NCBI GenBank assembly: GCA_030847615.1
Contig: JAUMIR010000005.1
Coordinates: 166,436,596-166,500,595 of the forward strand
DNA length: 64,000 nucleotides
Source of the DNA: Gambelia wislizenii
Lineage: Eukaryota; Chordata; Lepidosauria; Squamata; Crotaphytidae
Direction: 5' to 3'
Part shown: piece by piece, positions 44,261 to 56,017 of the stretch
How positions within the stretch are numbered: position 1 is the first letter of the stretch
Layout: every line of letters starts with the position of its first letter
The notes under the pieces: generated by a model
The model's database searches: none
Told to the model about the DNA's origin: nothing
Seen by the model: the letters and a program-made list of their open reading frames with translations, nothing else
Made by a program: the position numbers and the translations under genes

Positions 44261-44726
44261 ATGGGGCCCTATGGATTGGTGAACTGGTTTGTTCATCGAA
44301 GACAGATGTGACAGGCAGGGCTCTGCAGGCCACACACATTTCCTGGGGGAGGACGTGCTGCTTAACTGGGTTCTGTGCTCAAAATGTGACCAGCATGGCA
44401 AGGGGATGACTCTGCAGCTGCAGGGCACCCCAGAATTGCTGACATGCCCGGTGAACATGATGTGTCAGTTCTTGGATCTGCGACATGCCAGGAGTGGCCC
44501 CCTGTTCTGGCACAACAATGGAACACCTCTGACAAAGTTTCAGTTCATCAGCATGCTGAGTATGGCACTGAGGCAGGTGGGTTTGGCAGAAAAGGTGTTT
44601 GGTAGCCACTCCTTTCACATGAGGGCAGTGACCACAACAGCACAAGGGAACCTGCTGAAGGAAAGCATCAAGCAGCTGGGCAGATGGCACTCCGGAGCCT
44701 ATCAGTATACATCTGGCCTGAACTAG
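44258..44726 (+). pseudogene. tyrosine recombinase, catalytic half
   Basis: It resumes as YGALWIGELVCSSKTDVTGR, shifts frame, and continues VNMMCQFLDLRHARSGPLFW, GTPLTKFQFISML, GSHSFHMRAVTTTAQG and IKQLGRWHSGAYQYTSGL. The first Arg (LRIGELV) is Trp and the HxxR Arg is His, so it is inactive; the HSF His, GRW Trp and Tyr remain. The family has HSF(R)xxAxTxxA and GRWxSxAY like DIRS and Ngaro recombinases. Confidence 0.8.
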
Positions 44727-45250
44727 CTCTCTATGCACAAACTGCCTGAATGAGTGGGAAGGCATGGAGGTGATGGCTGTGGGGGTTGGCGGAAGGCGGG
44801 TCCCATTGGGGGGCCCACCTTTTGTGGCAGTTGGCATGGGTCCTTTATCAGATGATGGGGGGAACAGGTCTCAGTCAAGGCCAAGTTTGTGGCCAAGGTC
44901 AAGTTCAAGTTCATGGAGGCCCCCCTTTTCTGTCATAACCTTGCTTGTTCACAGGGAAGGGGAGGGTTGTTGGGCAGGCAGCCTGGCCAGGACTCCTCCC
45001 CTCCATGTGGAGTGGTGTCAGTAGCGACCGGCAGTGCCATTAGATAACAGTGGGTTGTCTAATGAAGGGATATGGACCCATGCGGTGTACGCCAACCATT
45101 ATCAGCCATCATCAAAGTTTGGCCTTTTTATTGCCACACACACACACTGGCTTATTGTATTCTACCTCATATAGTCTACCTCATACTTGCATATTATGTA
45201 CTGTTTATCCTTATCACTTGTTTTAATATATTTGGTTAAGATATACTGTA

Positions 45251-48200
45251 TCAGTGTCTTTGTTATATGGGTGAGGGAACAGTCCAGCTTGGGCCCACAA
45301 ATATTGACTTTGGTGTTATGAGGACTATTGTTCAGATTGTGATTCAGGAAACCTTTCTGTAAAAAGAATATTTCCCATGTCCTTTCCTTGGCTGGAATGA
45401 CTAATAGCCAGTCTTGCAGACACAATCATTGAGGAATTATGTTTCTCACTAGGTCTTCGATGGAAGTAAAGGTTCCTTTATATGGCTGTCATTAAAAGTG
45501 TCACAGCAATAGCCGAGAAACACACCGCTCAGAGATGACAGGACATTACATTAGGTTTTACTTTACATTTATTGATCTTGAGATGAAATACTGGTTAAAA
45601 ATAGAACATATATCTATACTTCAGTGCCCCCCCATCAATAATGGTTAGTCCAATAAAAGGGGATATTGATATTCCATGTAGGCTACCTTATATATTTACA
45701 TAAATGAGTTTTGCAGCTCTCCAATTATTTTGATGTTACTACAAAACAAATCCTCTGCTTATATGCTTACTTACTGTCATTTCCAGTCCAACATGTTTCA
45801 GGAGAAGTAAGAATGGTCTGCTACTTCCACCCCTACCCTCCCACCACCTACAGCAACATAAAGCAGTGGTAGGCAACATGTAATCTATAGACTTTATGCA
45901 TTTATCCCTATTTTGGAATAAATCCATATGTCCCTGCCACTACAGCTCCTGTAAGAAAACACATCATGCAGGAAGCAGTTGCTCTGTGGTTTCCCAACAG
46001 AAATGCCAACTAGCAAGATTCTGCTGAGATTCATGGTTCCTTCATGTTCTGCTTCCCAGAACAATCACCAGGCTTTTGACAGCAGTAATGGAAACAGCAA
46101 TACCAGTAAGGTTAATACTAGTGGCAGTGAGATGCTGTGGCCCTCTGGTAGGTTCCCAGTGGATCAACACAGCCCCTTACACCTGTAAAATTGTCCGCCC
46201 CTGGAACTAAGACAAGCATGGTAATCTGGAAGCTTCCCAATTTCATCCAACCACTGCAACTATTGATTTCCTTCCCTACTTTTCTCAAATATTAATGCAA
46301 ATGTGGTAAATATTTTCCTTTTTCATTAATCAGAAGGAAAATAAAATATTATGTTGGTTTATATTTTTGAAGTGTTCTTCTATGTTTATTAATTGGATTG
46401 CCATTATGAATTTGTTATAACATTGTCTAAATAGTGACTTATTTATATATTGCTTCAATATACAGTTCATTGGGTGCATCTGTTGTGATTATGCAAATTG
46501 CGTTGACTTATATTTCATACTGATTTTCTTCTACTCATTATGCAGCCTCCTGTTAGTGACATATGTGTGCGTAAGCATGGCTTATGCTTTGCTATGTCTC
46601 TTGAAAGGTACCCTCCAGCAGATGTCAAACCCCAGGAGGGGGGCCTGTTTACCTGTATGAAGAGGAGAGACATGGGAGACCATTCAGGTGATGGAAATGC
46701 AGCTGCTCTGGAGTCTGAAGGAAAGATGTGCACCCTCATTTCTTCTCCCTTCCTAACTGAGACCAGCTGCTTCTTCATTGTCTTGTTACCCAAATTGTGT
46801 GGAGTCCATGAAGAACCCATTCATGTCCAGATATTAATATGGAGAATGTTAATTAGCTCAATATAGCAGTGAGAGGCTGGGTAACTATGGGACCTTTTGA
46901 CCTATGTATACCAGTACTAACTGATGAGACCCAAAGCCAGGAAATAAAATAAAATATTTTTTTATTGAAAAATAATCTTGGAATCATTCACACCAACATT
47001 CAGGCTTCAAGCAATCGCAGAAGGCTATCAAGTAAATTAGGAAGTACTGGGATAGAAGAATAGGGTTTGAGATAATGGGCAATACTATACCTGCCAGAAG
47101 AGCAGAGATTTTTGTATGGAAGATACTCAGACAGAGCTATTGAGGGTTGCACAGCAAATGCACAGAGTGATAAGATACAGGAAGCTGTGAATGCTGTGAA
47201 CACTTTTAGTGTGTTTGGGGGCAATGTTTATACCCAATATTTGCCCTTAAGGGGTGTTATGAGTGGAATACAATGTTAGATGGAGTTTCCCACAGTTAGA
47301 CAATGGAAGCTCCGGCTATGTAAATGATTGCTAATGGCTGAGACATTAAGACTGATGAGCATCAGGCAACCTTCTCTTGTTGAGGAGAGGGATACGAAGG
47401 AAAAACCAGTTTGCAGAGTAATGACTTTTCCAGTCACTTGATTGAATTAGTCAATTACTCACTTCTAGGTCCATCCAGGAGAATTAGAGCATTTCCACCC
47501 TAAATCTCTGTCCATGGGGGGCAGGGGGGTCTGCACGATTACTACCTGAGCATGTCCTTGGGGAATTTGGAAAGACCTCTTTGTTAGGTTTTGAGCAAAC
47601 CTTCACTCAGACCTTATTTCTGGGGAAGTCTGGGCCTACTTCTAACCTCATGAAGCATCAATAAAATAAGCCAATTGATTAAATATAGCCAATTGATAAA
47701 TTATTGGAAGGGCAGGAGTGTCAGGGCAGATAACAGTCTGAGTTGCCAGGGCAGGGGGAGCCCAAGAACTGCATGGGTGATGTGACATACTCCACCTGTT
47801 CGATGTATAGTCTTATCCACTTCAGACATCCCTTTGTTAGGAAAAGTTGTATGCATGTTTTATACAAAACTAAATGCCATTAAAAAAAAAAAAGCTTTCA
47901 GGGACATGGGACAGTCTGACACTGAATGGTAATGTACATGTTTTATGTACTGGTTCAATCCCCAGCATTCCCAATAGGTCTGGGAAAGACACCTGTTTGA
48001 AGCTCGGGCTAGAGGTACCAGTGGTCTGACTCAGTAGAAAACAGCATTATAACACTATACAAGCTCTGTCTAAGAGCTTATGGCTGAGAAGTTCTTCCTA
48101 CAAGATAGTGCTCATTTATAATGAATAGATCTGCAAGAAGTTGTCTCAATGACAAAATACACATCTAGCTAATAGACCAATATTTAGAAATTATAATGTG

Positions 48201-49266
48201 TCTCTGCAAAATAAAAATTAAAACCAGAGCATATGCAACACAATTCCAGCTAAGAAATGTCAGCACAGATTTCAAATATGCTACATTGTTTTGAAAGAAA
48301 GATTTCCCAGTGATAGTCCGATGAGTAGTTCAGAGAATAATGAAACAAGTTCTGAACTGAATGGCTAGCTGACAATTAATATTTTTCATTAGAGACAAGA
48401 GGAGCACATTATATGAGTGCATGGAATCTAGACTGAAGCATTTAGATATTCCTCTGTAAATGCAAGCAGTAAACTAGAAACTTTGTCACTGAGAAAGCTT
48501 GAAATTAGCTTTGTAAAATAATTGCCATTTTGGCAGAAACAATATAGCATGTATAAAAGCTCCATAAGAGTGTCAAAGCCCACAAAGATAGCCTATGTGT
48601 TTTTAGTGCATCATTGTGACACCCCCTCCCCATAGTAGACACTGGCAAAGTAATTAAAATCCAGTATCAGCCACTGTCAGTTACAATGAGAGGGGAAGAG
48701 ACTGCAACAGCAGACACTGCAACAAGAATATAGCCCACTATCCAATAATGGCTTGGCATAGGTTGGGCAGGGGAGGACATTGAGTTCCCTACAATTATTT
48801 CATATTGTATCTTAACTGTCAGGGCAGCATATCCCAGGCAGTGTCATGTCATAGTCATCTCTGGAGAGGTTTATGCATGTTCACGTGCCACACCACAAGT
48901 GGGTCTTTTTGTCCTTTGCTGACTCCAAATGTATGCAGCCCTATACAGCAGCACTCTAAACAATAACAAATAGTAAAATCAGAGGAAAGGCACATTGCTC
49001 TAGAAGGGTGGACTAATCCTTTAGATGTTAGAGATGGTTGAAAATTTCAGTTCAGTTCAGTTTAGCTTTTTTTAAAAAAAAATCATATAATTCAAACATC
49101 TCTTTGTAGTTAAGAGAAACATGAATATTTTTCTAGGCCCTCCCCCACATGAATACACAAAAAAACAAATGAAATGTGCAAAGAAAGAAGAAAAAAACCT
49201 GACGGCTTTGTCCATCTAGGCCCAGGACTTTGAGTTTTTGGCTTAAAATTCTTATTTTAAGCACAT
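45251..49266. other. no gene; sparse unrecognised sequence
   Basis: AT-rich DNA with short open frames only. A hAT-like left end (CAGTGGTAGGCAACATGTAA at 45874) has no matching right end. A poly-A run lies at 47880-47893. A charged-looking frame at 46540-46866 shows no family features. Confidence 0.5.
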
Positions 49267-49331
49267 TATAGAGGTTCCTGGTAGGTAATACACTTTTTTA
49301 AAAAGTGCATTACCTACCAGGAACCTCTATA
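49267..49331. repeat. near-perfect 65-bp hairpin
   Basis: The arms 49267-49298 and 49300-49331 are reverse complements over 32 bp with one mismatch (AATACACTT against AATGCACTT) and essentially no loop. Nothing in the flanks identifies it as the end of a larger element. Confidence 0.9.
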
Positions 49332-49369
49332 AAACTAACACAGAGTCTTCATTGGAGATTTTCTCCCAA

Positions 49370-49540
49370 GTGTTTCAGGTTAGAAATGGGGCTACAACAG
49401 AGAGAGGACCTTTTCAGTGGTGGCACCCTGTCCATGGAGATGCCTTCCTGGTGCCAGCATTGTGGTCTTCTTAGTGTGAGGTGAAGACTTTAAAAAAAAT
49501 CTCCCAGGCATTTGAACAAGATTTTTCAGTGCTTGTAGGG
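49370..49540 (+). mobile_element. possible L2-type LINE C-terminal fragment
   Basis: AGAGAGAGGACCTTTTCAGT followed by GGTGGCACCCTGTCC resembles the RAFSVVAP-type segment near the end of L2 ORFs. Too short and degraded for certainty. Confidence 0.3.
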
Positions 49541-49914
49541 CAGAAATAGGGAAAGTGTGATCTATAAAACTTATGTGGCCATAGCCTCTCTTTTGTGCCC
49601 CCTGAGTCCTCTGAGCCCCACAAATCTCCCATTTAAAAAAAATATATATCTGGGAAGAGATCACCCATAAAGGACTAAAATGCCACCTGGACCACCATTT
49701 TTAAAAATGCCCCCAGTCCCCATTAATCCATGCACAACTCATATGGAATGCTGAAACCTGGCCCAAAATGGCCCTAGTCACTTCTGAGTTGCATGTTTGG
49801 CCTTAAGGGAATTCTGCTGCAGGAATATGGGAGCAAAAATGGCCCTCCTGTCTCAGAGCAGTTGCCTACCCTTTTAAAAATAATGGCACTCTTCTGTTTC
49901 ATTCATTTTGTTCT

Positions 49915-50133
49915 GGGCCTAATCCACACTACACAATCCAGTTTTAAATTGGATTATTTGCCATGACTCCTTCCTATTGAATCCTGGGGTTTGCAGTTTT
50001 ACAAGGTTTTTAGCCTTCTCTGCAAAAGAGTACTGTTGTCTCACCAAACTACAAATCTGGGATTCCATTGGAAGGATCCATGGCAAATATTCCAGTTTCA
50101 AAGTCAATTATTTCTGTAGTATGGATGCATCCC
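49915..50133. mobile_element. fold-back MITE related to 3259-3506
   Basis: The ends GGGCCTAATCCACACTACAC and, reverse-complemented, GGGATGCATCCATACTACAG are inverted, and the arms stay complementary inward through GCCATG(A/G)..CCTTCC..TTGAATCC to TTTGCAGTTT / ATTTGTAGTTT. The middle (TTTTAGCCTTCTCTGC) corresponds to the pre-insertion state of the U2-bearing relative. Non-coding. Confidence 0.75.
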
Positions 50134-51199
50134 TGGTTTTGTTAAACATGCTCCATTATTGAGGGGCATGTTTTGTTTCATGCCACTTCCAGTCTTCAGA
50201 TATGTGCAATGGATATTTTCGAAGGGAAACTTTTCAATCTTTTCAGTGTCTTAGTACATTAATTAAAAGCAGCTTTCTCATACTTCAGGTGGTTACAGTA
50301 CAATAAGATATTCTTGCCTGTATTGTCCTGCTTTTGAAATATACTAATTCCAATACATAATCTGACTAGAATAAACATATCTGTCTTCTTTTGACAGAAA
50401 ATTACTGCCTCAAAAGACTAAAAGCAAGGTTTGTCCTTCAACAGTTGATACTGTTGCATGCACTTACACCCCTCCCTTCTAATAAATTGGCAATATTTCA
50501 TAAATTGGCAATAATCCATACATTGGCAATAACTGACAGTTCACATAGGTCCATGTTAGACCAAGTAATCCACAGAAGGGTTCAAGTAAAGGTTACCCAG
50601 AAACATAGCAAAGTTGTCTTGGAAATTCCCCCCAAACGGACATGCCCAGGACTGTTTAAGTGAAGCCCCCTCAGATGTCCATTAGGGAAGAATATGCTAA
50701 TCTTTCCTGGACACAGCTGGCAGTGAATCATACTTCAAAACAAACAAGTGACCGAAACACCCATTATCCTGCAAAGGGTCTTCTTTCACACCTCTACCTA
50801 TCCAACAATACAAGCTTGCCTCAGACACATCAGTCTTAATGTGCTAACAATTAACAGCAATCAACAAAGCTGAAGCTTTCATTGTTTAACTCTGGGAAAC
50901 TCACTCAAACACTGTTGTACACTCAAAACACCCCTGCAGGGTACAATATTTGGTATAAATATTACCCTCAAATCATAGCCATCATGCACACAGCTTCTCC
51001 CACCTCATCATTCTGCCGGTCTGCTGCACAAATCTCTGGTTTATATACAGGTAATATATAGCTCATCATCCCCAAAATCTATTCTTCTATCCAAATATGT
51101 CCTCCTAATTCTTTGCTAGCCTCGTGGGATTGCTTGAAATGTGAGTGCATGTGTGAGTAGACCTGTGATAATTTTCCAATAAGAACCAATTTTAATTTA
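50134..51199. other. no gene recognised
   Basis: No coding exon or named repeat. A short direct repeat of TTGGCAATA occurs near 50487-50530. Confidence 0.5.
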
Positions 51200-51690
51200 T
51201 TTTTCGCTTGGAGTCTCATCAGTTAGGATTTTATCAGACTAGCCCCCTAAAATGTTCTTTTGCCAGCATTAAAAAACCCCACATTTTTAAACCAGCAAAA
51301 GAATGTTCCTCCACACACTTACCTTCCTTTCCTGGCAAAGGAAGCTCTGGCAATAAACAGGAAGTGAACGGAGCCCTGTTCACTTCCTTGTTCGAAATCC
51401 TGAAACACTTTGTCGTGTGGGAATTTTAAAAATAAAACAAAAATAAAGCTTAAAAAGTTTTTAAAAGCACACACACACTTTAAAAGTCCCAAAAAACCCA
51501 AGAAGGGTCATAAAAAGGGCAAAACTTACCTGGATGTCCTGATCTCACCCAGAAGTGTTAATGCTGGATCGATCATTCTCGCTGAAGTCATGAGAGTTAA
51601 ATTGCCAGAGGTTTTACATGCCAGCAATACCAGCAGAAAAGCATCATGGGGTATCAATTGACAGCTTAAGTTGTCAATTAAAAACTATGG
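51200..51690. repeat. dispersed repeat, copy 1 (pair at 55180-55760)
   Basis: Blocks shared by eye with the other copy: GTTCACTTCCTTGTTCGAAA / CTTCACTTCCTGGTCTGAAA, the following AAAATAAAACAAAAATAAAG-like stretch, and TTACCTGGATGTCCTGATCT / TTATCTCGATGTCCCAATCT plus CAGAAGTGTT / CAGGAAGTGTT. Probably a non-autonomous transposon; ends not determined. Confidence 0.5.
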
Positions 51691-52009
51691 GTTTGGGGCT
51701 GACTTTAACCATGAAATGGTGATGTTGTCTGATTTGTGTGCCATTTTGCAGTTATGTGATGTCATTATGACACCTTATTTTGTGTGTCTGATAAAGTCCT
51801 CAGTACTGGTATACACAGGTTTAAAGATCCTGCCAGTCACCCGACCTCTCACTGCCATATTTTGAGCTAATTAAAATTCTCCATTCATAACATGAGATTG
51901 GGTCCCACAGACTCCACACAATTCAGGTAACAAGTTGTTTATTTGTGTGTGTTGGTTTTTAAAAAAAATAAAATAAAATAAAATAAATAAGAAGTCCTAG
52001 GTAGAATAT

Positions 52010-52233
52010 GCCCACTCCATTAATTGCTTACTGGTTGCCATCTGATCTTGGAAGCTAAGCAGGTTCAGGCCTGGTTAGTATCTGGAAGCTAGACTTCCAG
52101 GGAATACTAGGTGCTGTAGCCTATATTTCAGAGGACAGTGATAGCAAATCTCTTCTGAGTATTCAATGCCTATGAAAACCCAGTGAAATAAATGGGGTTG
52201 TCATAAGTTAATGGGAGGCTTGAAAGCATGCTC
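52010..52233 (+). mobile_element. 5S rRNA-derived SINE
   Basis: Bases about 52038-52120 follow the 3' two thirds of vertebrate 5S rRNA: ATCTGATCTTGGAAGCTAAG, CAGGCCTGGTTAGTATCTGG and GGGAATACTAGGTGCTGTAG, covering the internal pol III control region. The body (CTGAGTATTCAATGCCTATG) and tail (GGGGTTGTCATAAGTTAATG, GGAGGCTTGAAAGCA) are a Bov-B-type 3' end. This matches the known 5S-headed SINE3 elements of squamates. Preceded by an (AAAAT)n run at 51967-51990. Confidence 0.9.
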
Positions 52234-53439
52234 ACACACTCTTCACTTATGTAAATTCCTTTCATTCAGTGAGTCTACTCTGGTTCTGACTACCAGTGGG
52301 ACTATAATTTCTATCAAACTGAGATGGAAACAAATGAATGCTAAGTGTTTGTGGGGCAAATGCTTAATTGTGGGATAATATGGGGGCCACATGGTGATAA
52401 TCCTATGGTAATAATTAAATTGGGGAGGAGAAATAAATATGGTGCAACTATTTTTCTGGATAAGAGGTACAGAGAAGAAGAATATCACTTAAGATCTGTT
52501 GCAAGAAATAGAGAGAAGCAGAAGTTTTACACAACACTATAAGGTAAGGTACAATTTATATAAGTACTAAAGGGAAGATGAAAGCCACCACACTTCTGAC
52601 CTCTAGAGATCACTGGTTCAAAGCTAGCTAGTAATCAAATACCACCAGACAGCTTCTTCTGTAAATGAAAGGTGTTGATGTTTCAAATATATCTTTCACA
52701 GAAAGGTTTTCCAAATCTCAAAGACAATGAGAGTAATGGGAAAGTACTATGGTGGGAAAGTAAGAAATTTCTACTGAGAGTTAAGAGTGAAATTGAAACC
52801 AGGCCAGAAAGAAAACAAGGTTAAAAAAGATAGTAAATGACGTATCAAATTTAAGAACCATCCAAACTGTCACTGTGTGACAGTCTATACTGTGGCATAT
52901 GCTATGTGACAATGTGTTGATGGCTCAATATACTCCAGAGTGCAAAAGGTGCCCACATCATAAAAAAGCAAAAGAAATCAAAGGTTGCTTCCAGCAAACA
53001 ACCTTTGGCTCAAATTGAGAAGAAACAAAAACTCAGGAAGACCTGGAGTAAGATCACAAAAAGTCAGTATCAACTCTCATGTAAACAGTAAATTAAGCTG
53101 TTTGTGTAGGGGTGTGGTAGGTCAGCAGAGACATATAAGTTTTAACATTGTAATAAGAGGCTAGGTACACTAAGCAAACAGAATAGTTACATCAAGGTGT
53201 CTTACAGAAAGTGAGATGTATTTAGGCCTCAAGCAGTCCATCAGACCGGAATACTGAATGCTCATCTAAGCTAATTTAAAAGAAGAAGAATGGAGTGACT
53301 TCTAAGGTATTTTCTGACTCATACAAATCCCAGCATTCAGGGCGTAAAATTGTCCCATGTACAAAGGATTGTTGTTGGTTCAGAATCTATGATATTTCAT
53401 AACTTCCATAAAAAGCTGAAATAGAAAACATACATGTAG
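52234..53439. other. no gene recognised
   Basis: Short open frames only; no repeat identified with confidence. Confidence 0.5.
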
Positions 53440-53662
53440 CAGTAGTATGTGTGCTGTGCTGTGTTTTTATATTTTATTAGTAACTGTTTTAAATGTGTTT
53501 TTAATTTTTAACTGTATGTAAACATTTTTAATAATACCCTTAAAATATTTTTAAACTTTTGTTAAAGAATAGAAAAGAAAAGATTTTAACTGAATTCTTG
53601 TTTTAAATTATTGTAAGCCACCTCAAGTCCTATCCTGGGAGAAAGGTGGGGCATAAATTCAA

Positions 53663-53697
<35 letters not shown>
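53440..53697 (+). mobile_element. L2-like LINE 3' tail and TA microsatellite
   Basis: An AT-rich 3' UTR is followed by TTGTAAGCCACCTCAAGTCC and GGAGAAAGGTGGGGCATAAA, the L2-type 3' hairpin tail, and then by (TA)n at 53668-53695. Confidence 0.75.
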
Positions 53698-53698
<1 letters not shown>

Positions 53699-54257
53699 CG
53701 AGAAGTGGAATGTTTCTAGCAGTTGTCAACCCTCCTTTGTACTAAAACAAACGCACAAACAAAAAAGCCCAATACAGTTTCTTAAAAAAAAAAAAAAAAA
53801 CTACTGCTGTTGTTTACAATTCAAGATCACCATCTTTGTTTGCAACCCAAAATATTAGGAAATGAACATGAACCCTCAAGGAAATCACCTATTGATGTTT
53901 ATTTGATGAAAGACCTAATATTATCATGGCACAATTATTAACTCTGATAACAAAATAATCTGTGCTGGGAAAAATGTCCCCCAATAAAGCACCCCCCTTT
54001 GTTCATGTCAGCCACCTTATAGATAACTAAAGTATGACACTTGGGTACAGTAGTCATCATTTATAGCAGATGTTCCACACATACTGAATCATCTGCTGGT
54101 TTTTGTACTGCTGCTCTACTGCAGAAGTATCTGCTAGAGGTGTATGGCTTATTTTACTGAATGGTGTCAACATAAATTAGGGCTTTCATTGGCAGACCTA
54201 CCAGTTCTAAGATGATTGAAAAGGTTGTCCACCACAAGGTTTAGCAAGTGTTGTTAC
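53698..54257. other. no gene; poly-A run
   Basis: A poly-A run at 53783-53800 follows unrecognised sequence. Nothing else seen. Confidence 0.45.
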
Positions 54258-54389
54258 CACACTGTAATGAATTTAGCCTTGCAGGATGGATATACCAGGC
54301 CAACCATCTATAGAAATGTCATCCTTAACATTTCTCTGGACAGGCAGCCTGGTACACCCATCCTGGAAGCCCAAATTCATTACAGTGTG
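54258..54389. mobile_element. short fold-back MITE
   Basis: The left arm CACACTGTAATGAATTTAGC ... GCAGGATGGATATACCAGGC and the reverse complement of the right arm CACACTGTAATGAATTTGGG ... CCAGGATGGGTGTACCAGGC pair over about 45 bp. The centre carries a smaller inverted pair (AGAAATGT / ACATTTCT). Superfamily unknown; no clear TSD. Confidence 0.7.
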
Positions 54390-54937
54390 ATATGATCAAT
54401 TACAGCATCATAACAGCACACATCATAAATTTCCTGATTTAGCTGGCATAAATTTGCAGAATGCACATTTGTCTCAGAAGTGAACCATCATACCTGGTGT
54501 GTACTTTGAAGCTGCTCAGCAAACAGAGTCCACAGGTTCCCCAAAACAGACAATTTAGCAGTTACCGTATGAATCACTCTTCTTTCTCTGTTGTCAAAGT
54601 TCAAGTGACCTGTGAGCTTACCAAATCTCTTCAGGCACCTACAGCTCTGAAACCAATAGCAGTCCCAGTCAGTACATCTTAGTTACTCCAAGGTTTCCAT
54701 GTTGTCTTTCACATAACAGGAGCAATGGGCCAGTGCAATAGCTCCAGGAGGAGTAGGCCAATGAGCTTCTAAACATTGGCTTTACTAGTGTTCCTTTCAG
54801 TCACGACTTGAATACACATTTTGTCTTGTTTGTTTCATGATTATGAGGTAAAGAACATTTCTGAAAGGAAAAGTTCACATGTTTTTAGCACTGTTTATTT
54901 GTATTCTTCTATGGCCTTGGGCATTCCCAAATTATGT

Positions 54938-55060
54938 CATAGAATCATAAAATCAAAGAGGTCATAGAGTTGGAAGAGACCTCAAGGCCCATCCAGTCAA
55001 ACCTCTTGCCATGTAGGAATACACAATCAAATCATTCCCAACATATGTCCTTGGATATTC
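54938..55060 (-). mobile_element. CR1 LINE 3' end fragment
   Basis: The reverse complement gives the last 120 bp of CR1 (TTGACTGGATGGGCCTTGAG, GGTCTCTTCCAACTCTATGA) ending in TGATTTTATGATTCTATG octamers at 54938. Heavily 5'-truncated. Confidence 0.88.
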
Positions 55061-55179
55061 TACAAATGAGTGGTCTGTGGCTGTCTTTACCAGGTTCAGC
55101 ATTTTCACTTCCTGGGCAGGTTTAAATCAGTATGAATTTGCTACACTTCTGCTTCTGTCTTCTACCTTTTAGACTTCAG

Positions 55180-55760
55180 AGATTATCAGGCGCGAACAAA
55201 AAAAAAAAAAAAAGTGTTCCCATCCTGAAATCCCCTCTCCCATCCCTGTCACACCATGGTAACAAAAAGTTTCAAACCTACCTTGTTTGCACTTCCACGG
55301 CAGCCCAGGAGTGAATGGAGCTCAAACGGAGCTCACTTCACTTCCTGGTCTGAAATCCTGGCTGTTCTTGAGAGAAGATGAGAGCACAGGAAATTCAAAA
55401 ATAAAAACAAAAACAAAAAGTGATAGCAAGCACAAAAACACACTTAAAACTTTACATGTAACCCGGGGATGGTACAAAAAAGTATGTCACTTATCTCGAT
55501 GTCCCAATCTCACCAGGAAGTGTTCTGACATGGACCTCCCATTGATAATGGGATCGAGCCAGGAAAATGGGCACCTTTTCACTCACTGTCAATTCTGTCA
55601 CATAAACAGAATGGGGGATCCATTCATGGCTTAGCCCATGAATAAAAAGCAGTGCCAGCATAACGACAGCTGAACGGGAGCATAACGAGAGAGGAACGAT
55701 GTCATATGAAAGGGAAGCTCTTTAGCGATCTCCTGGGGTTGTGATAATGCCATATTTAGA
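55180..55760. repeat. dispersed repeat, copy 2 (pair at 51200-51690)
   Basis: Shares the blocks listed for 51200-51690 in the same order and orientation. An A run of about 15 bases at 55198-55213 lies near its left edge. Unusual CpG content (ATAACGACAGC, AACGAGAG, GAACGATG) near 55660-55700 suggests fairly recent arrival. No coding content. Confidence 0.5.
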
Positions 55761-56017
55761 GCATTTGATAATCTCCTTCTCTTCATTTCACTTCCATAGT
55801 AAAAACCATGAAATGCAAAAAACAAGTATGGCCTGGTGTACTGAGTTCCTATTTTTACTCATACCCACCCCTGTCAGTAGAAAATAACTTCTTTTACTCA
55901 CCTACAATAGTAATCTGGAATCAAATTTACCACCCTCACACATCCCAATTGGGGCATAACAAAATAATTTGGGAATATATACAAACATTTACTACTGGCA
56001 GGATAGCAATGGAATTA

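Larger units (their letters stand above)
42060..45250 (+). mobile_element. DIRS-order tyrosine-recombinase element, different family
   Basis: Plus-strand remnant with a recombinase split by L2 copy B. The upstream part includes a degraded PFPADLWHLG-like segment before the recombinase. Downstream, 44727-45160 is non-coding and ends with TTTGGCCTTTTTATTGCC, reminiscent of the Ngaro termini. No SGNH hydrolase follows the recombinase, unlike the Ngaro copies. RT and gag are absent. Both boundaries are uncertain. Confidence 0.65.

Noticed and set aside
45874..46150. hAT-like left terminus CAGTGGTAGGCAACATG
   Set aside because: No matching right terminus or 8-bp duplication was found.
46540..46866. 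A 108-codon plus-strand open frame that might be a host exon
   Set aside because: No domain, no consistent splice sites and no family resemblance; length is within chance.
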